Source: Candidatus Gastranaerophilales bacterium (GTDB lineage: Bacteria; Cyanobacteriota; Vampirovibrionia; Gastranaerophilales; Gastranaerophilaceae). From it: DNA of 64,000 bases. The position numbers were made by a program, and so were the translations under genes. Where the stretch lies: assembly GCA_944325735.1 (NCBI GenBank), contig CALVBI010000003.1, positions 307,479 to 371,478 of the forward strand, written 5' to 3'. The notes below the pieces were generated by a model. It saw only the letters and a list, made by a program, of their open reading frames with translations, was not told the origin of the DNA and did no database searches. This document shows positions 1-7,935 of this stretch, piece by piece (the first letter of the stretch is position 1; every line of letters begins with the position of its first letter).

Positions 1-417
1 CATTCTGTTTATCTGTATCTTGATCAAATTGTCCTAAATCTCCACAAAAAGCAAATTTTAACTCTTTAAAATTTGTTGCACCATATTCTTGAGCAGTCAT
101 ATCAAGAGCTCGTAATATGACAGAATTTGCCTTTTTAAATTCAGTTTCAAATACTTTAGAATTATATTTATTAATTACAAATGGAATAGTTAAAGCTGCA
201 ACTATACCAATTATCCCGAGAGTGATTAAAACCTCTGCTAATGTAAATCCCAAGCGTGCCACTTGACCCGACACTAAACTTTTAAATAACCTCCTAAAGC
301 CTTGTGGGATAAGCTCTAAATTGCCCCCCCCCCGAGCACTACGTGCGTAGACAAACCAACACAATTATCTTTTAATTTGCAAGATCTTTGTGTCTGATAT
401 GCTTGAAATCTTTTCAT
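1..417 (-). CDS. type IV pilin-like protein, 3' part outside window; poly-G out of frame
   Basis: Pseudopilin-like protein of the type IV pilus / type II secretion superfamily. The prepilin peptidase site G|FTLAEVL starts at about 250 (minus strand), with Glu at +5 and a hydrophobic helix (LITLGIIGIVAALTIP). A good start codon is ATG at 415-417 with AAAGGAG at 424-430. From that ATG the frame runs into TAG at 316-318, just after a run of 10 G at 324-333. The pilin frame is one base off and would be entered with 11 or 8 G. The gene is therefore either phase-OFF, miscounted at the homopolymer, or started elsewhere. The C-terminal end lies beyond the left edge. The pilin identity is clear; the start is not. 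Confidence 0.75.
324..333 (-). repeat. 10-bp G run in a pilin leader (candidate phase-variation tract)
   Basis: Ten C on the + strand, ten G in the coding strand. The tract lies between the ATG at 417 and the G|FTLAE cleavage site at about 250. It is flanked by a short inverted repeat (GCTC before, GAGC after, in coding orientation). A one-base gain or two-base loss would join the ATG frame to the pilin frame. Confidence 0.7.
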
Positions 418-485
418 AACTAGCTCCTTTCTTAATTAATAAAATTAGATTATCATATTTTTAGCTCTATTTCAACTTATTGGTG

Positions 486-491
486 TATAAT
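486..491 (+). promoter_or_regulatory. TATAAT -10 box of nagA (leaderless start)
   Basis: Perfect TATAAT, ending 6 nt before ATG 498. There is no Shine-Dalgarno between them, so transcription would start at or next to the start codon. Confidence 0.6.
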
Positions 492-497
492 TATGAT

Positions 498-1409
498 ATG
501 AAAACAAAACTATTAATTGAACAACATTTTCACGGATGTTTTGGAATTGATTTTAACAAAGCATCTGTAGACGACGTTTTATATTTATCAAAAGAAATTT
601 TGAAATATGGTATAGGCGGAATATTCCCTACAATTGTAACTGACAACGTAGAGAATACTAAACATGCAATTTCTATAATAAAAGAAGCCTCAAAAAGACA
701 AACATCTGACATGGCTAAAATTTTAGGAATTCACTTAGAAGGAATTTTTCTTAACCCTGAAAAAAAAGGAATTCACAATCCTGCACATTTCCTAAAACTT
801 ACACAAGGGAATTACAAGCTTATAGAAGATGACTTTATAAAAATCATCACACTAGCACCTGAACTCGACGAAGGATTATTGGATTACTTGTCTGATAAAG
901 ATATTAAAATCCAAGCAGGACATTGTACTGGCGGGAATTTATCAAAATGTACAGGAGCTACACATCTTTTTAACGCGATGTCAGGAATTACTCATAGAGG
1001 AACATCTACAACCCTTTCTGCTTTGATTAACGATAATATTTATACAGAAATAATTGCTGACGGAATTCATGTATCAGATGATGCTTTAAAACTTGTATTT
1101 AAAACCAAACCTCAAGATAAAATTCTATTAATAAGTGACAGTCTGCCTATTACAAAAAGTAACTTAAAAGAAATGATATTTGCAGATGAAAAAGTTTATT
1201 ATGACGGAATAAAAGCGACTTCTAAAGAAGGCACAATTGCAGGCAGCACAACTCTTATCCCTGACATAATAAAAAGACTTGCAAAAGTTAATTTATTTAA
1301 TCCTGAATATATTAATAATCCTTACAAATACCACAATATAGATATAGAAGGATTTATTGAATGGGATGATGATTGGAATATCAAAAGGATTCAAAAAAAT
1401 GAAAAGTGA
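498..1409 (+). CDS. nagA: N-acetylglucosamine-6-phosphate deacetylase
   Basis: Removes the acetyl group from GlcNAc-6-phosphate in amino-sugar catabolism and cell-wall recycling; cytoplasmic. Amidohydrolase-fold motifs are visible: HFHG at residues 10-13 (metal ligands), GIHLEG, AGHCTGG, HLFNAM, ADGIHV, the catalytic-Asp motif SDS, and GTIAGS. At 303 residues it is shorter than the usual ~380 because the N-terminal beta-sandwich strands are almost absent; the barrel looks complete. I chose ATG 498 rather than the in-frame TTG at 480 because TATAAT at 486-491 would lie inside the longer version. The 3' end overlaps the start of ilvD by 11 nt, so the two are probably co-transcribed. Confidence 0.85.
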   Translation: MKTKLLIEQHFHGCFGIDFNKASVDDVLYLSKEILKYGIGGIFPTIVTDNVENTKHAISIIKEASKRQTSDMAKILGIHLEGIFLNPEKKGIHNPAHFLKLTQGNYKLIEDDFIKIITLAPELDEGLLDYLSDKDIKIQAGHCTGGNLSKCTGATHLFNAMSGITHRGTSTTLSALINDNIYTEIIADGIHVSDDALKLVFKTKPQDKILLISDSLPITKSNLKEMIFADEKVYYDGIKATSKEGTIAGSTTLIPDIIKRLAKVNLFNPEYINNPYKYHNIDIEGFIEWDDDWNIKRIQKNEK

Positions 1410-3048
1410 TAATATAAAAAAAGGTATAGCCAGAACCCCGCATCGCGGACTTTTAATGGCAACGGGCGTAAGCAAAAAAAATATAAATGCGCCTTTTATC
1501 GGAATTGCAAGTTCTTTTTCTGATTTAGTTCCCGGACACATTGGAATGAGAGATTTAGAACGTCAAATAGAAAAAGGTATTCATAGTGCTGGCGGGCAAT
1601 CATTTATTTTCGGAGTACCGGCAATCTGTGACGGAATTGCAATGGGACACAGCGGAATGAGATATTCTCTACCGTCAAGAGATCTAATTGCGGATTGCGT
1701 TGAAAGTGTTGCTGCAGCTCATCAATTAGACGGAATTGTCCTTTTATCTAACTGCGATAAAATTACTCCTGGGATGTTAATCGGTGCTTTAAGATTAAAT
1801 ATTCCTGCACTTATTGTAACAGCAGGCCCTATGCTTGATGGAGAGTGCAGAAGCCATCATAAATTAACAATGGTAACAGGTTCATTTGAAGCTGTCGGGA
1901 AATTCCGCAAAGGCGAAATTTCTGAAGAAGAACTTCTTGCACTAGAAGAAGAATCTTGCCCATCAGCAGGTGCATGTCAGGGAATGTACACTGCAAATAC
2001 AATGGCTTGCCTTACAGAAGTAATGGGAATGAGCTTGCCATATTGTGCATCTTCATCAGCTGTATCTTCAAAAAAACGCCGTATAGCTTTTGAAAGTGGG
2101 ATGCAAATTGTTGAACTTATAAAGCAAGATTTAAAACCATCTGATATAATAACTAGAGAAAGTCTTAGAAACGCAATCACTGCAGACTTAGCTCTTGGCG
2201 GTTCTACAAATACATTTTTACATATCCTTGCAATAGCAAATGCAGGAAATATTAATGTAACTCTAGATGACTTTGAAGAATTAAGCAAAAAAATACACCA
2301 AATTGTAAAAATTAATCCTTCATCGACATTGACAATGGCAGATTTTCATAATGCAGGAGGAGTTCCTGCCGTAATCAAATCTCTTGAAAAACATCTTTCT
2401 GATACGCAAACTGTATCAGGTATCTCAACAAAAGAAATTGCAAAACAGGCTTGGAAAGAAGATGATATTATTCCTGATTATGACAAATCAACTTATACTC
2501 AAGCAGGACTAAGCATTTTATACGGCAATCTTGCAAAAGATGGTTGTGTAATAAAAACATCAGGAGTAGCTCCTGAATGTTATACATTCGAAGGGACTGC
2601 AAAAACATTTGACAGCGAAGAAGAAGCTATGACAGCTCTTGAAAATGATGAAATAAAAGCAGGGGATGTAATAGTAATCCGCTATGAAGGGCCAAAAGGC
2701 GGGCCTGGCATGCGTGAAATGCTTGCACCAACATCACTTTTAGTCGGCAAAGGACTAGGAAAAAAATGTGCCCTTATCACTGACGGTAGATTTTCAGGAG
2801 CAACAAGAGGAATTTGTGTAGGTCATATATGCCCTGAAGCCGCAAATGGTGGTACTATCGCTTTAATTAAAAATGGCGATAAAATTAAAATAGATATCCC
2901 AAACCGTTCAATTGAACTACTTGTTGACAATAATGAACTTGAAAATCGTAAAAAGAATTTAAAACCTTTTGAACCAAAAATTAAATCAGGCTACTTGTAT
3001 AAATATTCACGAAACGTCCAAGATGCTTCTCATGGAGCTATAGTATAA
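1399..3048 (+). CDS. ilvD: dihydroxy-acid dehydratase
   Basis: Fe-S dehydratase of branched-chain amino acid synthesis: dihydroxy-isovalerate or -methylvalerate to the 2-keto acid. The 549 residues match the family length. Recognisable segments are [12 protein letters not shown] (Fe-S Cys), [15 protein letters not shown] (Fe-S Cys), [26 protein letters not shown] and [16 protein letters not shown] chose ATG 1399 because it begins at the conserved N-terminus ([17 protein letters not shown]) and overlaps the nagA stop, suggesting translational coupling. Pairing nagA with ilvD is not a standard pathway grouping. Identity is secure. Confidence 0.95.
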   Translation: MKSDNIKKGIARTPHRGLLMATGVSKKNINAPFIGIASSFSDLVPGHIGMRDLERQIEKGIHSAGGQSFIFGVPAICDGIAMGHSGMRYSLPSRDLIADCVESVAAAHQLDGIVLLSNCDKITPGMLIGALRLNIPALIVTAGPMLDGECRSHHKLTMVTGSFEAVGKFRKGEISEEELLALEEESCPSAGACQGMYTANTMACLTEVMGMSLPYCASSSAVSSKKRRIAFESGMQIVELIKQDLKPSDIITRESLRNAITADLALGGSTNTFLHILAIANAGNINVTLDDFEELSKKIHQIVKINPSSTLTMADFHNAGGVPAVIKSLEKHLSDTQTVSGISTKEIAKQAWKEDDIIPDYDKSTYTQAGLSILYGNLAKDGCVIKTSGVAPECYTFEGTAKTFDSEEEAMTALENDEIKAGDVIVIRYEGPKGGPGMREMLAPTSLLVGKGLGKKCALITDGRFSGATRGICVGHICPEAANGGTIALIKNGDKIKIDIPNRSIELLVDNNELENRKKNLKPFEPKIKSGYLYKYSRNVQDASHGAIV

Positions 3049-3052
3049 TTAC

Positions 3053-3083
3053 TTGACAAATAAAAAAAAATAATAAATAATAA
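3053..3083 (+). promoter_or_regulatory. candidate promoter of pilin-like gene 2
   Basis: TTGACA at 3053-3058 and TAATAA at 3078-3083 with a 19-nt A-rich spacer. The same arrangement, almost identical in sequence, recurs at 4904-4934 before the next pilin-like gene. Confidence 0.45.
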
Positions 3084-3099
3084 TGAAAAAATATGGAGG

Positions 3100-3798
3100 T
3101 TGAAAAATGTTTATTCAAGAAGCTTTGAGAGTGCCCCCCCCCCGCGAAACATAAGTCGTTCTAAGGGATTTACACTTGCGGAAGTTTTAATCACGATTGG
3201 AATAATTGGTATAGTTGCAGCATTAACTATACCAAATTTAATTGCTAATTATAAAGAACGAGTAATAGGAAACCAATTAAAAAAAGTGTATTCGACTCTA
3301 TCACAAGCTATAAAAATGGCAGAATCTGAATATGGAGAAATTTCAGAATGGCCTTTAAAAGATGGAGATATGAACTCTACCAATACTATCTATACATATT
3401 ACATAAAACCATACCTAAATATAACAAAAGAATGTAAAAATTCTGCAGAATGTTTTAGTCAATATAATATTCAAATGGCACAATATTACACATTTCAATT
3501 AAATGATGGAAGTATGATTGCACTCGATCTTAATAACAAAGATGAAAATCCTGATAGCTTATTTACCTCATATGGGATTAAAAATGTTACTTTAAGAAAT
3601 TTCATTAGTATTACAGTTGATGTTAACGGCAACAAAAAACCAAACAAGTCAGGAGAAGATGTCTTTAGATTCTTCGTAACTCAAAAAGGACTTATGCCAT
3701 TAGGAATAGATCTAGATACAAAAACAGCAAAAAATAGATGTAAAAAAACTCCTCGAAGTGCTAATTATTGTACAGCATATATGCTAACCAAATATTAA
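3100..3798 (+). CDS. type IV pilin-like protein with C10 tract in the leader
   Basis: Pseudopilin-like exported protein: cleavage site G|FTLAEVLIT at about 3166, then an alpha-1 hydrophobic helix (IGIIGIVAALTIPNLI) and a ~200-residue variable C-terminal domain with several Cys. The only start in the pilin frame is TTG 3100, which abuts GGAGG (3095-3099) and so has no spacing. ATG 3107 has ideal 7-nt spacing to that GGAGG, but its frame passes through the C10 run (3134-3143) into TAA at 3152-3154. Eleven or eight C would fuse ATG 3107 to the pilin. The locus may be phase-OFF. Promoter and leader are nearly identical to those of 4950-5651, while the mature domains differ. Confidence 0.75.
   Translation: MKNVYSRSFESAPPPRNISRSKGFTLAEVLITIGIIGIVAALTIPNLIANYKERVIGNQLKKVYSTLSQAIKMAESEYGEISEWPLKDGDMNSTNTIYTYYIKPYLNITKECKNSAECFSQYNIQMAQYYTFQLNDGSMIALDLNNKDENPDSLFTSYGIKNVTLRNFISITVDVNGNKKPNKSGEDVFRFFVTQKGLMPLGIDLDTKTAKNRCKKTPRSANYCTAYMLTKY
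3134..3143 (+). repeat. C10 tract, candidate phase-variation switch
   Basis: Ten consecutive C in a genome where C runs are otherwise rare. It lies nine codons into the ATG 3107 frame. Gain of one C or loss of two restores the frame to the pilin. Confidence 0.7.
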
Positions 3799-3807
3799 TG
3801 TCTATGC

Positions 3808-3813
3808 TATCAT
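3808..3813 (+). promoter_or_regulatory. TATCAT -10 box, leaderless start
   Basis: TATCAT ends 6 nt before ATG 3820 and no ribosome binding site lies between. This matches the spacing seen at nine other starts in the window. Confidence 0.5.
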
Positions 3814-3819
3814 TTAAGC

Positions 3820-4914
3820 ATGAAAAATCTCAATGATTTCAAAGATGATATCAATAAATGTTCAAAATGCGGGCTATGCCAGTCAGTATGTCCTGTGTAC
3901 AAAATTACAGGAAATGATTGTGCAGTGTCTCGCGGGAAATTCGTTATGCTCGACGGAGTCATTAAAGGAGATTTAAAATTAAACAAAAATATCGAAAAAT
4001 ATCTTGATATGTGCCTTAAATGCGGGAAATGTACAAACTTTTGTCCGAGTGCAATTGATGTATGCAAGATATTTGAAAATGCTAAATATGAATACTCAAA
4101 AAATACTCATTTAGGAAAATTCATTTTCTTTTTGGAATCAAAATACATCTTTGGTAACATATTAAAGTTTTTTAAACTTATTACAAAACCTTTTAGAAAA
4201 GGATTCCCTCAAAAAACACAACCTACATTGAAAGTTATATATTTCAAAGGCTGTGTCAACAACATATGCCCAAGAACAGATAATTATATCGAGAAAATTT
4301 TAAAAAATAGTAATATAGAAATTATCGAAAAAGATTTTGATTGTTGCGGACTACCATTTCTATCAAGCGGAAATTTAGAAAGATTTGAAGAAGTAAAACA
4401 ACATAATCTAAAAATGCTTGATTGTGATTTTGATTACATTCTTACAGATTGCGCAAGCTGTGAAAACACTTTAAAACAATATGTTGATGCAAAATTTATA
4501 AATATTGGAGAACTAATTTTACAACAAAATATAAAATTTGAATTTCTAAAACCTATTAAAGTAACATTCCACAAACCTTGTCATCTTGACAATGATGATT
4601 TTGTAGAACCATTATTAAAAAATTGCAAAAATGTTGAATACATAAAAATGAATGATTACGATGAATGCTGCGGACTAGCAGGAGAATTTGCACTTAAAAA
4701 TCCAAAACTTTCAAAAAATATTTCAATAAAAAAAGCTGAAAACATTTTAAAAACAAATGCAGATTATGTAATTACAGCTTGCCCTGCTTGTGTATTAGGA
4801 TTAAAACAAGGATTGATATTAAAAAAGACTTTTGGAAGAAAATCTCCAAAAGTCTTAGGTCTATTAGATTTTTTAAATAAAGCAAAAATAAATAATAATT
4901 CTATTGACAAATAA
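3820..4914 (+). CDS. Fe-S oxidoreductase with two CCG domains (GlcF / HdrB-like)
   Basis: The 364-residue soluble electron-transfer subunit has two [4Fe-4S] ferredoxin motifs near the N-terminus (CSKCGLCQSVCP from residue 14, then CLKCGKCTNFCP). Two cysteine-rich CCG domains follow: KGCVN...DCCGLP...CASCENTL and HKPCH...ECCGLAG...CPACVLG. This order is that of glycolate oxidase subunit GlcF and of LutA/HdrB relatives. No FAD-binding GlcD-like partner lies nearby, so the substrate is unknown. The gene sits between two pilin-like genes on the same strand, but its leaderless-type promoter suggests separate transcription. Confidence 0.8.
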   Translation: MKNLNDFKDDINKCSKCGLCQSVCPVYKITGNDCAVSRGKFVMLDGVIKGDLKLNKNIEKYLDMCLKCGKCTNFCPSAIDVCKIFENAKYEYSKNTHLGKFIFFLESKYIFGNILKFFKLITKPFRKGFPQKTQPTLKVIYFKGCVNNICPRTDNYIEKILKNSNIEIIEKDFDCCGLPFLSSGNLERFEEVKQHNLKMLDCDFDYILTDCASCENTLKQYVDAKFINIGELILQQNIKFEFLKPIKVTFHKPCHLDNDDFVEPLLKNCKNVEYIKMNDYDECCGLAGEFALKNPKLSKNISIKKAENILKTNADYVITACPACVLGLKQGLILKKTFGRKSPKVLGLLDFLNKAKINNNSIDK

Positions 4915-4934
4915 TAAAAAATAATAAATAATAA
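4904..4934 (+). promoter_or_regulatory. candidate promoter of pilin-like gene 3
   Basis: TTGACA at 4904-4909 and TAATAA at 4929-4934 with a 19-nt spacer, as at 3053-3083. The TTGACA overlaps the 3' end of the upstream Fe-S gene. Confidence 0.45.
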
Positions 4935-4949
4935 GAAAAAATATGGAGG

Positions 4950-5651
4950 TTGAAAAATGTTTATTCAAGAAGCTTTGAGAGTGCCCCCCCCCCGCGAAAC
5001 ATAAGCAGATCTAAGGGTTTTACTCTTGCGGAAGTTTTAATCACTCTCGGCATTATTGGTGTAGTTGCAGCAATGACTATGCCAAGTTTAGTTGCTAATT
5101 ATCAAAAAAAAGCGACTGCTAGTAAAGTAAAAAAATTATATACAAACTTTAATCAAGCAATAAAATTAGCAGAAAATGAATATGGAGAATTTGAATATTG
5201 GGAAATCAGTTCCTCTGAAAAATTATATGAAGATTATCTAAAAAAACATATTAAAACAATAAAAACAGATACAAATATACAAATATCAGGGAGTTTTACA
5301 AACGGTTATTCTATGATATTTCCAGATAGTACTCAAGTCATATGTTCTGACAAAATTAATGGTCCTGACGGAAAAACAAGTGAACAAACAATCGGTTGCA
5401 TATTTCTAACAAAAATAATTTCGAATAAAAAGAATTTATTTGATTATAATAATATTAAAGGAACAAGGAATGTATTTTGGTTTTTTATAAATAACAAAAC
5501 TGGTCTATTAGAACCACCATATTTAGATAAAGATTATGAATTTTTGAAACAAAGATGCTATACAAAAAATCTTACAGGAAATTCGTATTATACTTGTTCT
5601 ACAATTCTTTACAAAAATAATTGGGAATTTCCTGCAGATTATCCATGGTAA
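4950..5651 (+). CDS. type IV pilin-like protein with C10 tract in the leader
   Basis: Pseudopilin-like: G|FTLAEVLITLGIIGVVAAMT, then a variable ~200-residue domain ending in aromatic residues. In-frame TTG 4950 abuts the GGAGG; ATG 4957 has the proper 7-nt spacing but is out of frame because of the C10 run at 4984-4993. From TTGACA through the C tract the DNA is almost identical to the copy at 3053-3154, whereas the mature region is clearly diverged. This suggests a duplicated or gene-converted promoter-leader cassette. At the recorded tract length the ATG frame ends at a TAA just downstream. Confidence 0.75.
   Translation: MKNVYSRSFESAPPPRNISRSKGFTLAEVLITLGIIGVVAAMTMPSLVANYQKKATASKVKKLYTNFNQAIKLAENEYGEFEYWEISSSEKLYEDYLKKHIKTIKTDTNIQISGSFTNGYSMIFPDSTQVICSDKINGPDGKTSEQTIGCIFLTKIISNKKNLFDYNNIKGTRNVFWFFINNKTGLLEPPYLDKDYEFLKQRCYTKNLTGNSYYTCSTILYKNNWEFPADYPW
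4984..4993 (+). repeat. C10 tract, candidate phase-variation switch
   Basis: Same sequence context and same length as 3134-3143. Eleven or eight C would put ATG 4957 in frame with the pilin. Confidence 0.7.
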
Positions 5652-5658
5652 AATATAA

Positions 5659-6471
5659 TTATTTACCTAATTCATTTGCTTTTTTAGTTGTCTGAGAAAT
5701 TACATCATAGAATAATTTATCAGAATTTTCATCATTCATTACAGATATACCAACAAATGTACATCCACCTTTTGTCGCTACATTATCAATTAATGTTTGA
5801 ACTGGGATTTCTCCTCTATTCATAACCATTTTAGCAGAACCTAAAGCGGTTTGAGTAGCTAACATTAAAGATTTTTCATAATCAAGACCTAATTTTTCTC
5901 CAGCTCTTGCCATATCTTCTATAACTTTATAGAAAAATGCAGGGCCGGATCCTGAAATAGCAGTTACAATGTCTATTTGATCTTCCGATACTTCAATACA
6001 TTTACCAATATTTGACAGTAATTCCATTACAAATTCAGCATCATCTTCTGAGGCATAAGCACCTTTACATACTCCACTCATTCCTTCTAAAACTAAAGCT
6101 GGAGTATTTGGCATTACTCTTACAACTCTTTGCATTCCAATTATTTTTTCTATTTTTTTAGTTGACACACCAGCTGCAATTGATACAACCAATTTATCAG
6201 GTGTTAATTCATCTTTAATTTCTTCTAACACATTTGCAACATAATTTGGCTTAGTAGCAATAAATATTACATCACTATCCATTGTTAAAAATCTGTTATC
6301 TGTTAATACTTCAATACCTAATCTACTTTGAGCTAATTCTGCAACAGTACAATTAACTTCAGATCCTTTTATATTTTCTTTTGGTAAAAATTTAGAAGAT
6401 ATAGTACCTTTTATAATAGCACTAGCCATTTTACCACAGCCGATAAATCCTATTTTACATTTTTTGTTCAT
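5659..6471 (-). CDS. proC: pyrroline-5-carboxylate reductase
   Basis: Last step of proline synthesis, reducing pyrroline-5-carboxylate with NAD(P)H; cytoplasmic. The Rossmann motif GFIGCGKMASAI is near the N-terminus. Family segments follow: ATKPNYV, VSIAAGVS, RVMPNTPALV, AISGSGPAFFY, and the C-terminal NVATKGGCTFVGI (usually TSPGGTT, here altered). The 270 residues are typical. ATG 6471 is chosen; a longer frame up to 6594 adds a hydrophobic, non-conserved stretch that runs into the rpmH promoter region. It is divergent from rpmH. Confidence 0.93.
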   Translation of the reverse strand: MNKKCKIGFIGCGKMASAIIKGTISSKFLPKENIKGSEVNCTVAELAQSRLGIEVLTDNRFLTMDSDVIFIATKPNYVANVLEEIKDELTPDKLVVSIAAGVSTKKIEKIIGMQRVVRVMPNTPALVLEGMSGVCKGAYASEDDAEFVMELLSNIGKCIEVSEDQIDIVTAISGSGPAFFYKVIEDMARAGEKLGLDYEKSLMLATQTALGSAKMVMNRGEIPVQTLIDNVATKGGCTFVGISVMNDENSDKLFYDVISQTTKKANELGK

Positions 6472-6569
6472 ATTATTTAACCTGCCCCTCTTTTTTGGTT
6501 GACTAATAATTTTTTTTAATTTAACATTAGAATTATACGACAAATATAAATTAAAAGGAATAAAGAAAA

Positions 6570-6722
6570 ATGAGACGTACACTAGAAGGAACAAAAGTAA
6601 AAAGACAACACGTAAGTGGTTTTAGAGCAAGAATGGCAACACCTGGCGGACAAGAAGTTTTAAACAGACGTCGTGCTAAAGGTCGTCATAAATTAGCTAT
6701 CACAGCTAAAAAACGTGCTTAA
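6570..6722 (+). CDS. rpmH: 50S ribosomal protein L34
   Basis: A 50-residue basic protein with the L34 signature [19 protein letters not shown] and [14 protein letters not shown] lies about 9 nt upstream of ATG 6570. rnpA follows, the usual arrangement. The N-terminus ([17 protein letters not shown]) is slightly divergent from the textbook MKRTYQPS form. Confidence 0.95.
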   Translation: MRRTLEGTKVKRQHVSGFRARMATPGGQEVLNRRRAKGRHKLAITAKKRA

Positions 6723-6747
6723 TCTTAATTTAAAGATTAAGAGTTTT
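6718..6747 (+). terminator. hairpin + U-run between rpmH and rnpA
   Basis: Perfect 9-bp inverted repeat (CTTAATCTT ... AAGATTAAG, 6-nt loop) followed by AGTTTT. It begins inside the rpmH stop region. It could be a leaky terminator or attenuator giving more L34 than RnpA. Confidence 0.6.
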
Positions 6748-6811
6748 CACTAAATTTAAAACACAGCAGGTCGGAATATATTTGACGTGCTGTGTTGTTT
6801 TACAAAAAAAT

Positions 6812-7168
6812 ATGTTAAAAAAACAATACAGATTAAAAAGTAAAGCAGCATTTGCGGCTACATACAGAATTAAAAATTCCTATCACAAAGAGGGAATAAC
6901 TTTGTTTGCAGGACTTTTAAAAAAAGATCTTCAAACCTGCACTCGTGTAGGATTTGTCGTTAGTAAAAAAACTCACAAAAGAGCTGTTAAGAGAAACAGA
7001 CTAAAACGATTAATGAGAGAAACATACAGACTTTTGCAAAAAAATGACGATTTAGGCAATTCTCAAAATTATATGTCCTTAATATTTGTTGGCGGAGAAA
7101 AAGCTCTAAGTAAAAACTTTACAGAAATTCAAAATATAATAAAATGTCTAATACAGAGGCTAAAATAA
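6812..7168 (+). CDS. rnpA: ribonuclease P protein component
   Basis: Protein subunit of RNase P, which trims tRNA 5' leaders. 118 residues with the RNR box KRAVKRNRLKRLMRE and the upstream F-V-V-S-K-K motif (VGFVVSKKTHKRA). ATG 6812 matches the usual N-terminus (LKKQYRLKSKAAF). Its TAA overlaps the ATG of the next gene (TAATG), indicating coupling. Confidence 0.93.
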   Translation: MLKKQYRLKSKAAFAATYRIKNSYHKEGITLFAGLLKKDLQTCTRVGFVVSKKTHKRAVKRNRLKRLMRETYRLLQKNDDLGNSQNYMSLIFVGGEKALSKNFTEIQNIIKCLIQRLK

Positions 7169-7689
7169 TGTTTGAAGGAATTTTTGCAGAAAAAGTTTTA
7201 ACACATAAATATATAAGGCCTTATCCGCAAGCACCACAAGAAACTTCTGGATATTATGTTGGAAGCCAAGCTATTTATAAATATTCATTAAAAGATTCTG
7301 ATTACCCAACAATCATCATTCCTGACCCATTATATAATAATGAAGGAGAAGTAATTAAACCAGGATATTATGAATTAGCTCTTTCCGATTCAAGAGATTT
7401 CCTAATTCTTATGGAATCTAAAAATCCAATAGCAATTATACCTGTAATCAAAGTAGAAGAAGATGCAACAGAACAAACAAGATTGAATAATAAAACAGTA
7501 AAAAAAGAGTTAAAAAAAGAAGAGAAAGCAAGAAAAGACACTAATAAAAAACGTGAAAAAGTTGGAATGACTCCTGATGAACCTCAAATATTTATGGAAG
7601 CTTCAATAGAATTTAAACCTAATGGAAATTATTATTTAATAAAGTATCAAAAAGGTACTATAAAAGCTTGGGGCGCATTTAAAGGATAA
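7168..7689 (+). CDS. conserved-looking hypothetical protein coupled to rnpA
   Basis: I do not recognise this 173-residue soluble protein. It starts at ATG 7168, overlapping the rnpA stop; an alternative ATG at 7144 lies inside rnpA. The N-terminal half is beta/proline-rich (IRPYPQAPQETSGYYVGSQ, IIIPDPLYNNEGEVIKPGYY). A highly charged Lys/Glu helix follows at about residues 105-135, then a short beta tail (YYLIKYQKGTIKAWGAF). No signal peptide or membrane segment is visible. It occupies the place where yidD/yidC usually follow rnpA. Confidence 0.75.
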   Translation: MFEGIFAEKVLTHKYIRPYPQAPQETSGYYVGSQAIYKYSLKDSDYPTIIIPDPLYNNEGEVIKPGYYELALSDSRDFLILMESKNPIAIIPVIKVEEDATEQTRLNNKTVKKELKKEEKARKDTNKKREKVGMTPDEPQIFMEASIEFKPNGNYYLIKYQKGTIKAWGAFKG

Positions 7690-7935
7690 TTTGGATCAAA
7701 AATAGAGTTAAGATTTCTTAATATTTTCAATTATTAAGCAATTTTAAAGAATATAAATACTTTATTAGTATATGTGCAATAGTATTCACTTTGAGAAAAG
7801 GAGTATAAATTATATTTTTAGATATAAATTAATTAATATTTTTTAATAAATAAGCAAATAAATTTCTTTTTAGACTTTATTTGGAATATTGAAATGTTAT
7901 GCTAAAAATACTTATAACAACATAAGGAGTAAATT

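Noticed and set aside
480..497. TTG start extending NagA by six residues
   Set aside because: It would place the TATAAT -10 box inside the gene and adds non-conserved residues.
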